A DNA stretch of 64,000 nt from Psychrobacter immobilis (GTDB taxonomy: Bacteria > Pseudomonadota > Gammaproteobacteria > Pseudomonadales > Moraxellaceae), in assembly GCF_904846065.1 (NCBI RefSeq), contig NZ_CAJGZV010000001.1, forward strand, positions 2,914,001-2,978,000, given 5' to 3'. Position numbers and translations under genes: made by a program. Below the pieces are notes generated by a model, which was given only the letters and a program-made list of their open reading frames with translations, ran no database searches and had not been told where the DNA came from. Below, in pieces: positions 19,861 to 27,184 of this stretch (position 1 is its first letter; each line of letters begins with the position of its first letter).

Positions 19861-20107
19861 AAAAGCAGGTTACCGTATTGATTGTTATTTAAATGGATAA
19901 TAATGAAAAGATTCAAAAAAAGATGATCCTCGATATAGGAGTGCTTTAAAAGTGGGAAAATATGCGTAGCACAGGTCAGCGCTCTTTAATAATTATGCTC
20001 GCGCCTCGTCCCTTGGTAAAAGCGCGTTGTTCTTGAGATATAAATAAGTATATGAATAAATATTTTAAAATTTGCATTTTTTAAGTTAGTCCAAACGATA
20101 TCAAAAT

Positions 20108-20134
20108 AAAAAGTTCGCAAATAGTGAACTTTTT
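20108..20134. promoter_or_regulatory. Inverted repeat at the retron promoter, candidate operator
   Basis: AAAAAGTTC (20108-20116) and GAACTTTTT (20126-20134) form a perfect 9-bp inverted repeat with a 9-bp spacer, just upstream of the -10. An inner near-dyad, GTTCGC-N5-GTGAAC, resembles XRE-regulator operators. Binding by the HTH protein encoded downstream is inferred. Confidence 0.5.
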
Positions 20135-20135
20135 A

Positions 20136-20144
20136 TGTTAGAAT
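20136..20144 (+). promoter_or_regulatory. Extended -10 promoter of the retron
   Basis: TGTTAGAAT fits an extended -10 (TGnTAnnnT). The -35 is poor (TTCGCA at 20114-20119, 19-bp spacer), as expected for extended -10 promoters. It places transcription start near 20151, exactly where the candidate a1 strand of the retron RNA begins. Confidence 0.55.
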
Positions 20145-20150
20145 TTATTC

Positions 20151-20428
20151 TGTTAAGATTCATAGACGAAATCTCATCATGAATATCTAAGTATCTTTGA
20201 TACTTGCGGGAAGACTTCTCTTCCTACCCACTTATCGGGCTCTTGAGCACAAATGCAAAATGAGCATTTATACTAAGAGCGGTAAGCCGTATCTTGTGAT
20301 GATACAAGATACGGGTTTTAGGACTAATCGTCGAATACACGTCTTTCTTCTAATTTGATGAACTATTGGCATCGCTATTAAATTTCTTGCCAATAGTATT
20401 AGGAGATTAAATATGAAAATTCTTAACA
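20151..20428 (+). ncRNA. Putative retron ncRNA (msr-msd), boundaries approximate
   Basis: Structured region before the retron genes. Hairpins seen: 20189-20205 (7-bp perfect stem, AAGTATC/GATACTT), 20209-20224 (6 bp, GGAAGA/TCTTCC), 20239-20280 (GCTCTT/AAGAGC enclosing AAATGC/GCATTT, extendable to 20231-20286), 20287-20314 (perfect 11-bp CCGTATCTTGT stem, 6-nt loop), 20362-20397 (10-bp ACTATTGGCA stem). A candidate closing helix pairs 20151-20163 (TGTTAAGATTCAT) with ATGAA at 20413-20417 and TCTTAACA at 20421-20428, leaving a 3-nt bulge. In known retrons, a1/a2 flank msr and msd and a branching G follows a1; G20165 is a possibility. The long 11-bp hairpin is the best msd candidate. Ends and priming site are inferred, not shown. 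Confidence 0.6.
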
Positions 20429-20544
20429 ATATTCGGCGAACGCTCAAGACTCTGAAGAAACCATTATGGAATTTAATTAAGTTTCTTGTATCTCTATTTA
20501 ACTTAATATACAACATTCTAAGGTGGATTGACGGAGGTTCTTGA
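20413..20544 (+). CDS. Small cationic hydrophobic peptide, candidate retron-linked toxin
   Basis: Unannotated 43-codon ORF. Its start ATG lies six bases after a strong AGGAGA ribosome site (20401-20406). The peptide has a basic N-terminal half (Lys2, Arg8, Arg9, Lys12, Lys15, Lys16, Lys23) and a helix-forming hydrophobic stretch from Leu18 to Ile39 rich in Leu, Ile, Phe, Trp and Tyr, ending DGGS; net charge about +7. This is the profile of small membrane-active toxins such as those of type I toxin-antitoxin systems. It lies between the retron RNA and the HTH gene, 30 bases before the latter, so it is probably in the same transcript. Toxicity and any control by the retron are inferred. Alternative: a chance ORF inside the RNA, but the ribosome site and composition argue against it. 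Confidence 0.65.
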   Translation: MKILNNIRRTLKTLKKPLWNLIKFLVSLFNLIYNILRWIDGGS

Positions 20545-20550
20545 GCGTCA

Positions 20551-20566
20551 TCCTAACAACTTAGGA
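20551..20566 (+). promoter_or_regulatory. Hairpin covering the HTH gene ribosome site
   Basis: TCCTAA (20551-20556), CAAC loop and TTAGGA (20561-20566) make a perfect 6-bp stem that contains the AGGA ribosome site of the HTH gene. A ribosome stopping at the peptide stop codon (20542-20544) would reach into it, which suggests translational coupling. Inference from position. Confidence 0.5.
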
Positions 20567-20574
20567 ATAAAAAA

Positions 20575-20895
20575 ATGATTAACGTGGCACTCAAACAAAT
20601 ACGTCTTTTTCATAAGATGAAACAGAATGAACTCGCTGATAAACTACAGATTTCGAAATCCTACTTATCTGAAATCGAAAATAGTAAAAAAGCACCCAAT
20701 TTAGAACTATTAAAAAATTATTCAGAAGTTTTTGATATTCCTGTTTCTTCTTTGTTGTTTTTTTCGGAAAAATTAGAACAAGATACAACGACCTCTAAAT
20801 CATTCCGAATTAAATCAGCATCTTTAGTTCTGAAAATTTTAGAGTGGAGCAATAAAAATGCAGACCAACAAGAAAAGGAAGCTAAAAACTTATAA
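20575..20895 (+). CDS. XRE-family HTH protein of the retron
   Basis: DNA-binding protein of 106 residues with an HTH_3 (Cro/CI type) domain at about residues 4-60: KQIRLFHKMKQNELADKLQI, then SKSYLSEIEN recognition helix and PNLELLKNYSEVF. The remaining 45 residues are Lys/Ser/Glu-rich and probably helical. It precedes the reverse transcriptase gene and overlaps it by 38 bases, so they are translationally linked. In retrons classed as type VI an XRE-type HTH protein accompanies the RT (from memory). It may act as an autorepressor on the inverted repeat at 20108-20134, or as part of the effector. AGGA lies eight bases before the start. Confidence 0.85.
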   Translation: MINVALKQIRLFHKMKQNELADKLQISKSYLSEIENSKKAPNLELLKNYSEVFDIPVSSLLFFSEKLEQDTTTSKSFRIKSASLVLKILEWSNKNADQQEKEAKNL

Positions 20896-21820
20896 TAAAT
20901 GTTATAACCTCAATCAGAGTCCTCTTTACAAGCTTTCGAGCCAAAAAGAACTATGTAGATTACTAAACGTATCTAAAAACGAAATCCAAGAATTAATTGA
21001 TTCGGAAAACCTCTCCAAACACTACGACTGTTTTCTTATAGAAAATCGACTAATTCGACATCCCATCAGTAAAATGTACGAGATTCACCATGTGATCGGT
21101 AGTTTACTCGCTCGAATAGAGACACCCGAATACTTACATTCTAAAAAGAAAAGCTCTTACATTACGAATGCTTCGTTTCATAGTGACTCTCGCCAAGTAA
21201 TAACATTTGATATTAGCTCTTTCTTTTCAAGTATAACATCCAATACTGTCAAGATTTTCTTTCGAAATAAGATGAAATGTTCTCCAGATGTTGCTTATAT
21301 TCTATCTGAGCTTTGCAGCGTAGAAAGCGCTCTTCCAACAGGTAGTGCTGTTAGTTTTTACTTAAGCTTTTTAGCTAATATAGACATGTTCGAAGAGATG
21401 TCTATATTAGCTAAAGCTAACAACACTAATTTTACCCTTTATGTTGATGATATTACTTTATCAGGTAAACACGTTGATAAAAGCCTCTTTAATACTATGA
21501 AGAAGATTGTTGAAAAGTACGGCTATTTAATCAAAAGTAATAAAACAAAACGATACACTTACAACGATACACCAATAATTACTGGGCTTGCCGTTTCGAA
21601 TGGTAAAGTTAATAGTGTTAATAAATTTATGTATAAGTTGAGGAAAAAAAACGAATTTCTAAGTGGTGACATTCAAAACTTAGATAACAAGTTATTGCTC
21701 AAAGAATATAATAGTTTAAGAGGTAAAAATACGTACCTACGATCTTTAGGTTCACTTGTTCCTTCACATTCTTTGGAGATGGAAGAAAAACTAAGAAACA
21801 TTGTAAGTGTTCAGTCGTAA
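20858..21820 (+). CDS. Retron reverse transcriptase
   Basis: Retron-type RT of 320 residues that copies part of its partner RNA into msDNA. Visible motifs in order: SPLYKLSS near 21-28, YITNASFH with the retron-specific NAxxH (104-108), FDISSFF with catalytic Asp118, LPTGSAVS (159-166), the active-site YVDD at 195-198 followed by ITLSG, and ITG at 241-243, which matches the retron VTG motif. Length is typical. The start at 20858 lies inside the HTH gene end. Codon use is very AT-rich, unlike cmoA and cmoB on either side, which supports horizontal acquisition. The coding sequence contains an 18-bp perfect inverted repeat at 21370-21415. Defence against phage is the known role of retrons; it is assumed here. 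Confidence 0.93.
   Translation: MQTNKKRKLKTYNKCYNLNQSPLYKLSSQKELCRLLNVSKNEIQELIDSENLSKHYDCFLIENRLIRHPISKMYEIHHVIGSLLARIETPEYLHSKKKSSYITNASFHSDSRQVITFDISSFFSSITSNTVKIFFRNKMKCSPDVAYILSELCSVESALPTGSAVSFYLSFLANIDMFEEMSILAKANNTNFTLYVDDITLSGKHVDKSLFNTMKKIVEKYGYLIKSNKTKRYTYNDTPIITGLAVSNGKVNSVNKFMYKLRKKNEFLSGDIQNLDNKLLLKEYNSLRGKNTYLRSLGSLVPSHSLEMEEKLRNIVSVQS
21370..21415. repeat. 18-bp perfect inverted repeat inside the retron RT gene
   Basis: The arm TTTAGCTAATATAGACAT (21370-21387) is exactly complementary to 21398-21415 around a 10-base loop. With a two-base bulge the stem extends by AGCT beyond both ends. It covers residues 171-187 of the RT, so it is maintained within coding sequence. Confidence 0.9.
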
Positions 21821-21907
21821 GTTTCTCCAAATGAAAATTTTCTTTAGTTAGATTAGAGATCACACCACATAGACTTCATCTACAAAAGCAACACAACTTC
21901 ATCAATC

Positions 21908-22708
21908 CTACTTAAACGCCACAATAGACACAAAGTTCAAAAACTGAAACCATGTGAGATGGCGCTTAAAGCCAACTTGATCTAACCGTGCATGATGCTC
22001 ATCTAATGTATCAGTGATAAGGACGTTTTCTAGTGCATTACGCTTGCCGCTGATTTCCATCTCGCTATAACCATTGGCGCGTTTAAAATCATAATAACGC
22101 TCGACCAACCACGCATCATATTGTTCATCAAAAGCATGGGTTTTTTCAGTTAATACCAGTATCCCGCCTTCACTTAACGCTGCATAAATCTTCTCTAAGA
22201 CTGCGACTCTATCGGCGGCGGGTAAAAACTGTAGCGTTAAGTTCAAAATCACCATATCGCACGGTTCAAGCTCGACATCGCGAATATCAGCGGTAATCAC
22301 TTCGATGTCATGCTCAGGATAGTTTTCACTCAGTAGCGTGGTCGCTTCGGTCGTCATCGCTGGTGAGATATCAATCGCTTTAATCTGCAAATCTTGCGGC
22401 TCAAACTCACCCGCCAACGTCATGCTTGCTGCGCCAAGTGAACAGCCCAAATCATACACTCGACTGACGCGCTGACCACTATCGCTCTGTTGATGATACT
22501 TACAGTGGCGTCGGGCAAATATGGGCAACATCGCTAGCACCTGACCATAACCGGGCACACTGCGGCGAATCATATCAGGGAAACAAGCCACCACTTGCTC
22601 ATCAAAGGAGAAGCGCGCCGCTTTATCGAGTGGCGTGGTAAACGGTTTGTCAAATAGGGTGTCGTGTTTAATAATAGCAGGCTTAGATTGACTCATGGTG
22701 CGACTCAT
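21908..22708 (-). CDS. cmoA: Carboxy-S-adenosyl-L-methionine synthase CmoA
   Basis: Makes carboxy-SAM from SAM and prephenate for the wobble uridine modification finished by CmoB. The 266-residue product has [20 protein letters not shown] near 35-54, the SAM-binding [11 protein letters not shown] at 85-95, [10 protein letters not shown], and the LNLTLQFL motif, all typical of CmoA. An internal Met at residue 5 could be the start. The 3' end faces the retron; cmoB lies beyond it on the same strand, about 2 kb away. Confidence 0.94.
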   Translation of the reverse strand: MSRTMSQSKPAIIKHDTLFDKPFTTPLDKAARFSFDEQVVACFPDMIRRSVPGYGQVLAMLPIFARRHCKYHQQSDSGQRVSRVYDLGCSLGAASMTLAGEFEPQDLQIKAIDISPAMTTEATTLLSENYPEHDIEVITADIRDVELEPCDMVILNLTLQFLPAADRVAVLEKIYAALSEGGILVLTEKTHAFDEQYDAWLVERYYDFKRANGYSEMEISGKRNALENVLITDTLDEHHARLDQVGFKRHLTWFQFLNFVSIVAFK

Positions 22709-22911
22709 TTTGTGATAATAGAACTTAAATTAGGAGATAATTAATGGTCTTGCTTGTCATTATTAGCTGAAAGCGGCACGACGTAGCAAAAGCCCATTAT
22801 AACATTACTGTTTGTTACTTATCGCGGTCAGATGCCCTGCTAAGCTAAATACGTATTGCTAAGTAAAAAACACTTGGCTCATATTTTATATTTATAAAAA
22901 TAGGAAAAATT

Positions 22912-23433
22912 ATGCAAACCATTATTTTGGGCGGTGGCTGTTTTTGGTGCACCGAATCGGTATTTTTATCCGTAAAAGGCGTGCAATCTGTCGTTTCAGG
23001 CTACATAGGCGGTGACGCTGTTTCTGCCAATTACGAAGCGGTCTGTAGTGGAAATACAGGGCACGTTGAAGTCATCAAGGTCGAGTTCGATGACTCTATC
23101 GTTCCGTTAGAAGTGATACTTGATGTTTTCTTTGCCACCCATGATCCCACCACAATGGATCGTCAAGGCAATGACGTCGGCAGCCAGTACCGCAGCGTGG
23201 TTTTTTATACCGAAGAAAATCAGAAACCAACGATTGACCGCACTATCAACAAACTGCGCGATATGGGCGTCAATGTGGTCACCGAAGTACATCCAGCTGT
23301 TGAGTTTTATCAAGCAGAAGAGACCCATCAGGATTTCTTTAATAAGAATCCAGGACAAGGGTATTGCAACTTTGCCATACCGCCAAAGCTTGCCAAATTG
23401 CGTAAAGAGTTTAGTCAATATATGGTGAGCTAA
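22912..23433 (+). CDS. msrA: Peptide methionine sulfoxide reductase MsrA
   Basis: Reduces methionine-S-sulfoxide in proteins using thioredoxin. The 173-residue product has the catalytic GGGCFWCTE motif (Cys10) right at the N-terminus, GYIGGDAVSANYEAVCSGNTGH, the FFATHDPTTMDRQGNDVGSQYRS block and EVHPAVEFYQAEETHQDFF. Length and order are typical of short cytosolic MsrA forms. The C-terminal recycling cysteines seen in longer forms are not obvious; Cys51 and the CNF cysteine near 155 are candidates. AGGA precedes the start. A strong terminator follows. Confidence 0.95.
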   Translation: MQTIILGGGCFWCTESVFLSVKGVQSVVSGYIGGDAVSANYEAVCSGNTGHVEVIKVEFDDSIVPLEVILDVFFATHDPTTMDRQGNDVGSQYRSVVFYTEENQKPTIDRTINKLRDMGVNVVTEVHPAVEFYQAEETHQDFFNKNPGQGYCNFAIPPKLAKLRKEFSQYMVS

Positions 23434-23493
23434 ACCACAAAATGAAGATATTTTTTTATTTAGAATAAAAAAATATTTCAGCATTTTATTATA

Positions 23494-23527
23494 GCCAAAC
23501 GCTTATTGTACGAGCGTTTGGCTTTTT
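23494..23527 (+). terminator. Rho-independent terminator after msrA
   Basis: Perfect 10-bp stem GCCAAACGCT (23494-23503) / AGCGTTTGGC (23513-23522) followed by five T. Confidence 0.93.
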
Positions 23528-23605
23528 AACATCTTTAGCATTCTCACTCAAACAGTTATGATAGAAACAACTCAAATATAACCCTCAACGAATAAAGGCG
23601 AAGGT

Positions 23606-24259
23606 ATGAACGCTGAATTTTGGCACAGCCGCTGGCAAGAGAAACGCATTGGCTTTAATCAGTCTGCGGTGAATCCATTATTAATAAATTACTTTAAGCA
23701 GTTAAACCTGCCAGCTGGTAGCCGTGTCTTTGTCCCTCTTTGCGGTAAATCGATTGATATGGCTTGGCTGGCAGCGCAAGGCTACGACGTCGTAGGCGTT
23801 GAATTGGTGGAAACAGCGATACAAGCATTCTTTACTGAGCAAAATATCTTCCCTACTGTGCACCAACATGTAGACAATTCAGCGATTAAATACTATCAAG
23901 GTCAGTTGTCAGGACAAACCATTACCTTATGGGTTGCTGATATTTTTGCACTGTTATCTGAGGATATCGGATCTGTAAAGGCGGTGTATGATAAAGCCGC
24001 ATTGATTGCGCTACCGGCTGATATGCGTACGAAGTATAGCGAGTATATACGTAAAATAAGTGGTCATGCACCACAATTTATCATCACTCTCACTTATGAC
24101 CAAAGCAAAAAAGCGGGACCGCCGTTTTCTATCAGTAGCGAGCAAATACAGCAATATTATGGCGATAACTATCATATAAGCGAACTGACGAGTGAACCTA
24201 CTTCTATAGGATCGGCACCTGAGCTAACAGCCTCTGAGCATGTTTGGCTATTAAAGTGA
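23606..24259 (+). CDS. tpm: Thiopurine S-methyltransferase family protein
   Basis: SAM-dependent methyltransferase of 217 residues. The start MNAEFWHSRWQEKRIGFNQ, the VFVPLCGKSIDMAWLAAQG SAM motif and VVGVELVETAIQAFF are the bacterial thiopurine methyltransferase signature; the bacterial enzymes also methylate selenium and tellurium compounds. VYDKAALIALP and QFIITLTYD follow in the expected order. GAAGG precedes the start. The DUF1499 gene follows 80 bases downstream, after two direct repeats of 15 bases. Confidence 0.9.
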   Translation: MNAEFWHSRWQEKRIGFNQSAVNPLLINYFKQLNLPAGSRVFVPLCGKSIDMAWLAAQGYDVVGVELVETAIQAFFTEQNIFPTVHQHVDNSAIKYYQGQLSGQTITLWVADIFALLSEDIGSVKAVYDKAALIALPADMRTKYSEYIRKISGHAPQFIITLTYDQSKKAGPPFSISSEQIQQYYGDNYHISELTSEPTSIGSAPELTASEHVWLLK

Positions 24260-24291
24260 GTGGTTAATAAATGAAATGAGTGGTTAATAAA
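24257..24291. repeat. Two direct repeats across the tpm stop codon
   Basis: TGAGTGGTTAATAAA occurs at 24257-24271 and 24277-24291, a 20-bp period. The first copy contains the tpm stop codon. It looks like a recent local duplication. Confidence 0.7.
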
Positions 24292-24340
24292 GCCGTTTGC
24301 GCAGCGATTAATCAGTACTAAATCATGATGGAGAAATTGA

Positions 24341-25054
24341 ATGAAAATATTAGTTGGGCTGATAAGTTTAATCTCTATTTTGCTAGTCACACTCGCAGGT
24401 CCGCTGTACAAGTTTGGCTTAGTCGATTTAGCGATTGCGTTTTCAGGGTTTAAGTTTGGTGTATTTGCTGGTATCGCAGCATTAGTACTATTAGGCATAC
24501 AGCTTTTATTTAAACGAGACACGGCTAGCCTTGGTAGCGTATTAACATCAGCAGCGCTTGCTATCATTGCCATTGCTATTCCACTAAGCATGATGAATAC
24601 CGCCAAAAACGTACCGCCCATTCACGATATTTCAACCGACCTAGTGAATCCACCTAAATTTGTGGCCATTGCCCCACTGCGCGCTGATGCACCAAACCCA
24701 GTTGAGTATGCAGGTGTAGAGACTGCAACGCAGCAGCGCGCCGCCTACCCTGAATTACAAACATTACGCTATAGCCAGTCAAAATCTGAGTTGGTTGGGG
24801 CAACCAAACAAGCCATCGATAATTTAGGTTGGGAGCTTGTCAATATCGATGCTGACAAAGGTGTCATCGAAGCGACAGATACGACTGCTTGGTTCGGTTT
24901 TAAAGATGATGTCGTCGTGCGTATCACGGATAACAGTAGTGAACGTCTAGTAGATATTCGTAGCAAGTCACGGGTTGGTGGGAGCGATTTGGGCAAAAAT
25001 GCGGCGCGTATTCATGACTTTATTAATGAGTTGGATGGGGTTTTGGGGGATTAG
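24341..25054 (+). CDS. DUF1499 membrane protein
   Basis: 237-residue protein with three hydrophobic helices in the first 95 residues, then a soluble DUF1499 domain (about 125-237) containing NPVEYAGVETATQQRAAYPE, the ELVGATKQAIDNLGWELVNI helix-strand unit, IEATDTTAWFGFKDDVVVRI and VDIRSKSRVGGSDLGKNAAR. The last motif is the best conserved part of the family. Function unknown. GGAG precedes the start. Confidence 0.82.
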   Translation: MKILVGLISLISILLVTLAGPLYKFGLVDLAIAFSGFKFGVFAGIAALVLLGIQLLFKRDTASLGSVLTSAALAIIAIAIPLSMMNTAKNVPPIHDISTDLVNPPKFVAIAPLRADAPNPVEYAGVETATQQRAAYPELQTLRYSQSKSELVGATKQAIDNLGWELVNIDADKGVIEATDTTAWFGFKDDVVVRITDNSSERLVDIRSKSRVGGSDLGKNAARIHDFINELDGVLGD

Positions 25055-25284
25055 TTGGGTTTTGAATGAAGTAGAAATGATTAATTGGATTTTTTTAGCA
25101 CTTTATCCATTTTAGCCTATCTACCCTAAACCCTCTCCTAACGTCACGCCACCGTCAATTTATAGTAACAGCTTACTTCGATACCTTTTCTTTACCCATG
25201 AGATTGGTTACTCTAAGTCCATACTGCACCAATCCGCTTTGCTTTCTCTTTTAATAACTATTTCAACGTTTATAGGATATTTTC

Positions 25285-26766
25285 ATGCGTTTGACTCCAG
25301 TTTCTACTTTATCGTTACTCAGCCTTGCTGTTGGGCTGAGTTTTGCTAGCACTGCTCAAGCAGCCAAACCACCAGCACCAAACTTATCTAATGCCGAGTT
25401 TCAACAATGCTTAGACGGTCTAAAAAACTCTAGCAAATTTCGAGGGGTTGATGGCTCTACTTTTAATAACTATCGCCCTAGCCAGCCTGATCCTAGCGTG
25501 ATTCAGTCATTGAATTATCAGCCAGAATTTCAAAAAGACGTTTGGGATTATTTATCTTCGCTGGTCGATAAAGAGCGTGTAGAAGATGGCATCCGCGCCA
25601 AGCGTCAATGGGCGGATACGCTACGTCAAATTGAATCACGCTATGGCGTCAAAGCCGAGCACGTACTAGGTGTATGGGGTGTTGAGTCAAACTTTGGGCA
25701 GACATTAGGCAAAAAACCTTTGTTTGAGTCTTTGGCGACGCTGTCTTGTTTTGATCGCCGTCAGAGCTACTTCCAAGGCGAATATGCCAATGCACTAAAA
25801 ATCGTCCAAAACGGTGATATCGCGCCAAGTGATATGACCGGCTCATGGGCAGGCGCTTTTGGGCAAACGCAATTTATGCCAAGTACCTTTTTAGAGTTGG
25901 CAGTTGATTTTGATGGCGATGGTCGCCGTGATTTGGTCAATAGTGTGCCTGACGCGCTAGCCTCTACCGCAAACTTCTTAGATAAGCGCGGCTATCGCAC
26001 GGGCGAGCCTTGGGGTTACGAAGTCAAGCTGCCCAGTGGATTTTGGGCAGCGTCTGACCGTAAAAACAAGAAGTCTATCAGCCACTGGCGCAATCAAGGT
26101 ATCACGCTCGCCAATGGCAGTCCATTGCCAAACGATTTGAGTAGCGCTGGGTTATTATTACCCGCTGGCAAAGATGGTCCTGCTTTCTTAGTTGGTAAAA
26201 ACTTTGATACGTTTTACTCTTATAATGCGTCAGAAAATTATGCGTTGGCAATCGCCCATTTATCAGACTTAATCACCAAAGAGGACAGCAGCAAAACTGA
26301 CTTTGTCACAGCATGGCCTACCGATGACCCTGGTATCAGTCGCCAGCAAGCCAAAGATATCCAGCAGGCGTTATTGAACGCGGGTTACGATATTGGTGGT
26401 GTTGATGGCATTATTGGCGATAACACCCGTATCGCGATTCAGCAATACCAATCTAGTCGTGGTATCTTGCCAGCGGATGGCCGCGCAGGACAAAAATTCT
26501 ACCGCGCCATCATTGGAGATGCTGGAAACACAGCCCCGAAAAGTACGCAATACGGCAATCAATACAGACAGCCGTCGAATAGCCAGCCTTTAAACCTTGC
26601 CTCTGCTGATCGCATGGGACAGTTGATTCAGCAGCAAACGAGTACTCCTAATACTTACTCAACGCAGCCTTCTGCACAATCACCTACCTCTGGTAACACA
26701 CGCTATCGCCGTGTCACTGGTAGCGACGGTGTGGTAAAGCTCGTTCGTGTTGACGAAGGTTCTTAA
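25285..26766 (+). CDS. Lytic murein transglycosylase (MltB-like) with peptidoglycan-binding domain
   Basis: Cleaves peptidoglycan glycan strands to 1,6-anhydro-MurNAc products in the periplasm. The 493-residue product has a signal peptide (cleavage near AQAA, residue 27), an SLT_2 catalytic domain with Glu134 in VWGVESNFGQ, GAFGQTQFMPSTF and DFDGDGRRDLVNS, then a PG_binding_1 domain at about 340-400 (ISRQQAKDIQQALLNAGYDI). A Gln/Ser/Thr-rich C-terminal tail of about 80 residues follows. No lipobox is seen, so unlike E. coli MltB it should be soluble. AGGA precedes the start. Confidence 0.9.
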   Translation: MRLTPVSTLSLLSLAVGLSFASTAQAAKPPAPNLSNAEFQQCLDGLKNSSKFRGVDGSTFNNYRPSQPDPSVIQSLNYQPEFQKDVWDYLSSLVDKERVEDGIRAKRQWADTLRQIESRYGVKAEHVLGVWGVESNFGQTLGKKPLFESLATLSCFDRRQSYFQGEYANALKIVQNGDIAPSDMTGSWAGAFGQTQFMPSTFLELAVDFDGDGRRDLVNSVPDALASTANFLDKRGYRTGEPWGYEVKLPSGFWAASDRKNKKSISHWRNQGITLANGSPLPNDLSSAGLLLPAGKDGPAFLVGKNFDTFYSYNASENYALAIAHLSDLITKEDSSKTDFVTAWPTDDPGISRQQAKDIQQALLNAGYDIGGVDGIIGDNTRIAIQQYQSSRGILPADGRAGQKFYRAIIGDAGNTAPKSTQYGNQYRQPSNSQPLNLASADRMGQLIQQQTSTPNTYSTQPSAQSPTSGNTRYRRVTGSDGVVKLVRVDEGS

Positions 26767-26797
26767 TTAGTTAATGTCTGTTAATTATTACTAAAAT

Positions 26798-26830
26798 AAA
26801 AAGCCACGTTAATAATAGCGTGGCTTTTTT
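26798..26830. terminator. Bidirectional terminator after the transglycosylase gene
   Basis: GCCACG (26803-26808) pairs with CGTGGC (26819-26824), flanked by five A and six T. It also suits the converging small gene at 26885-27184. Confidence 0.9.
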
Positions 26831-26884
26831 ATAACATGAATTTTCTAAACGAATTTTATATATAACTACTTTTTTTAATTAAAG

Positions 26885-27184
26885 TTAAACGATCGGTGGT
26901 GGGTTCGGTTTACCATTGTCACCATCCCAGTTCTCACGTGCTTTTTCATCTAGATCAGCAGGTGTTTTTGGTTCCCACTTGCCGTTTTCTTTCCAAGTAG
27001 CATCGCCCCAATCAGCATCTTCTTCTTTTCTGTCCAAGTCTTTGTAAGCTTGGCTAGGGTCGATACCGCGACGTTTCATGTCCGCTACTTGCTCTTCTAG
27101 TGTATGAAACTGCTCGGCAGCATGCATAGATTCTTCTAAGCCATCAAGCTCTTTTTTTAATGCATCGTTTTTAGCGTTACTCAT
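26885..27184 (-). CDS. Small acidic protein, unknown
   Basis: I do not recognise this 99-residue protein. The N-terminal half is a predicted coiled coil (NDALKKELDGLEESMHAAEQ, then a heptad-like LEEQVADMKRR), the second half is Trp/Asp/Lys-rich and likely disordered, ending in a Pro-rich tail. No signal or membrane segment. A strong AAGGAGAG ribosome site precedes the start, supporting translation. Confidence 0.7.
   Translation of the reverse strand: MSNAKNDALKKELDGLEESMHAAEQFHTLEEQVADMKRRGIDPSQAYKDLDRKEEDADWGDATWKENGKWEPKTPADLDEKARENWDGDNGKPNPPPIV

Noticed and set aside
20268..20516. 82-codon minus-strand frame antisense to the retron RNA
   Set aside because: It covers palindromic DNA and has no ribosome site; it arises from hairpin symmetry.
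21821..21907. Possible retron terminator or attachment repeat between RT and cmoA
   Set aside because: No stem with T-run and no direct repeat with the cmoB-side border was found.
24172..24621. 149-codon minus-strand frame over tpm and DUF1499
   Set aside because: Antisense to two well-supported genes.
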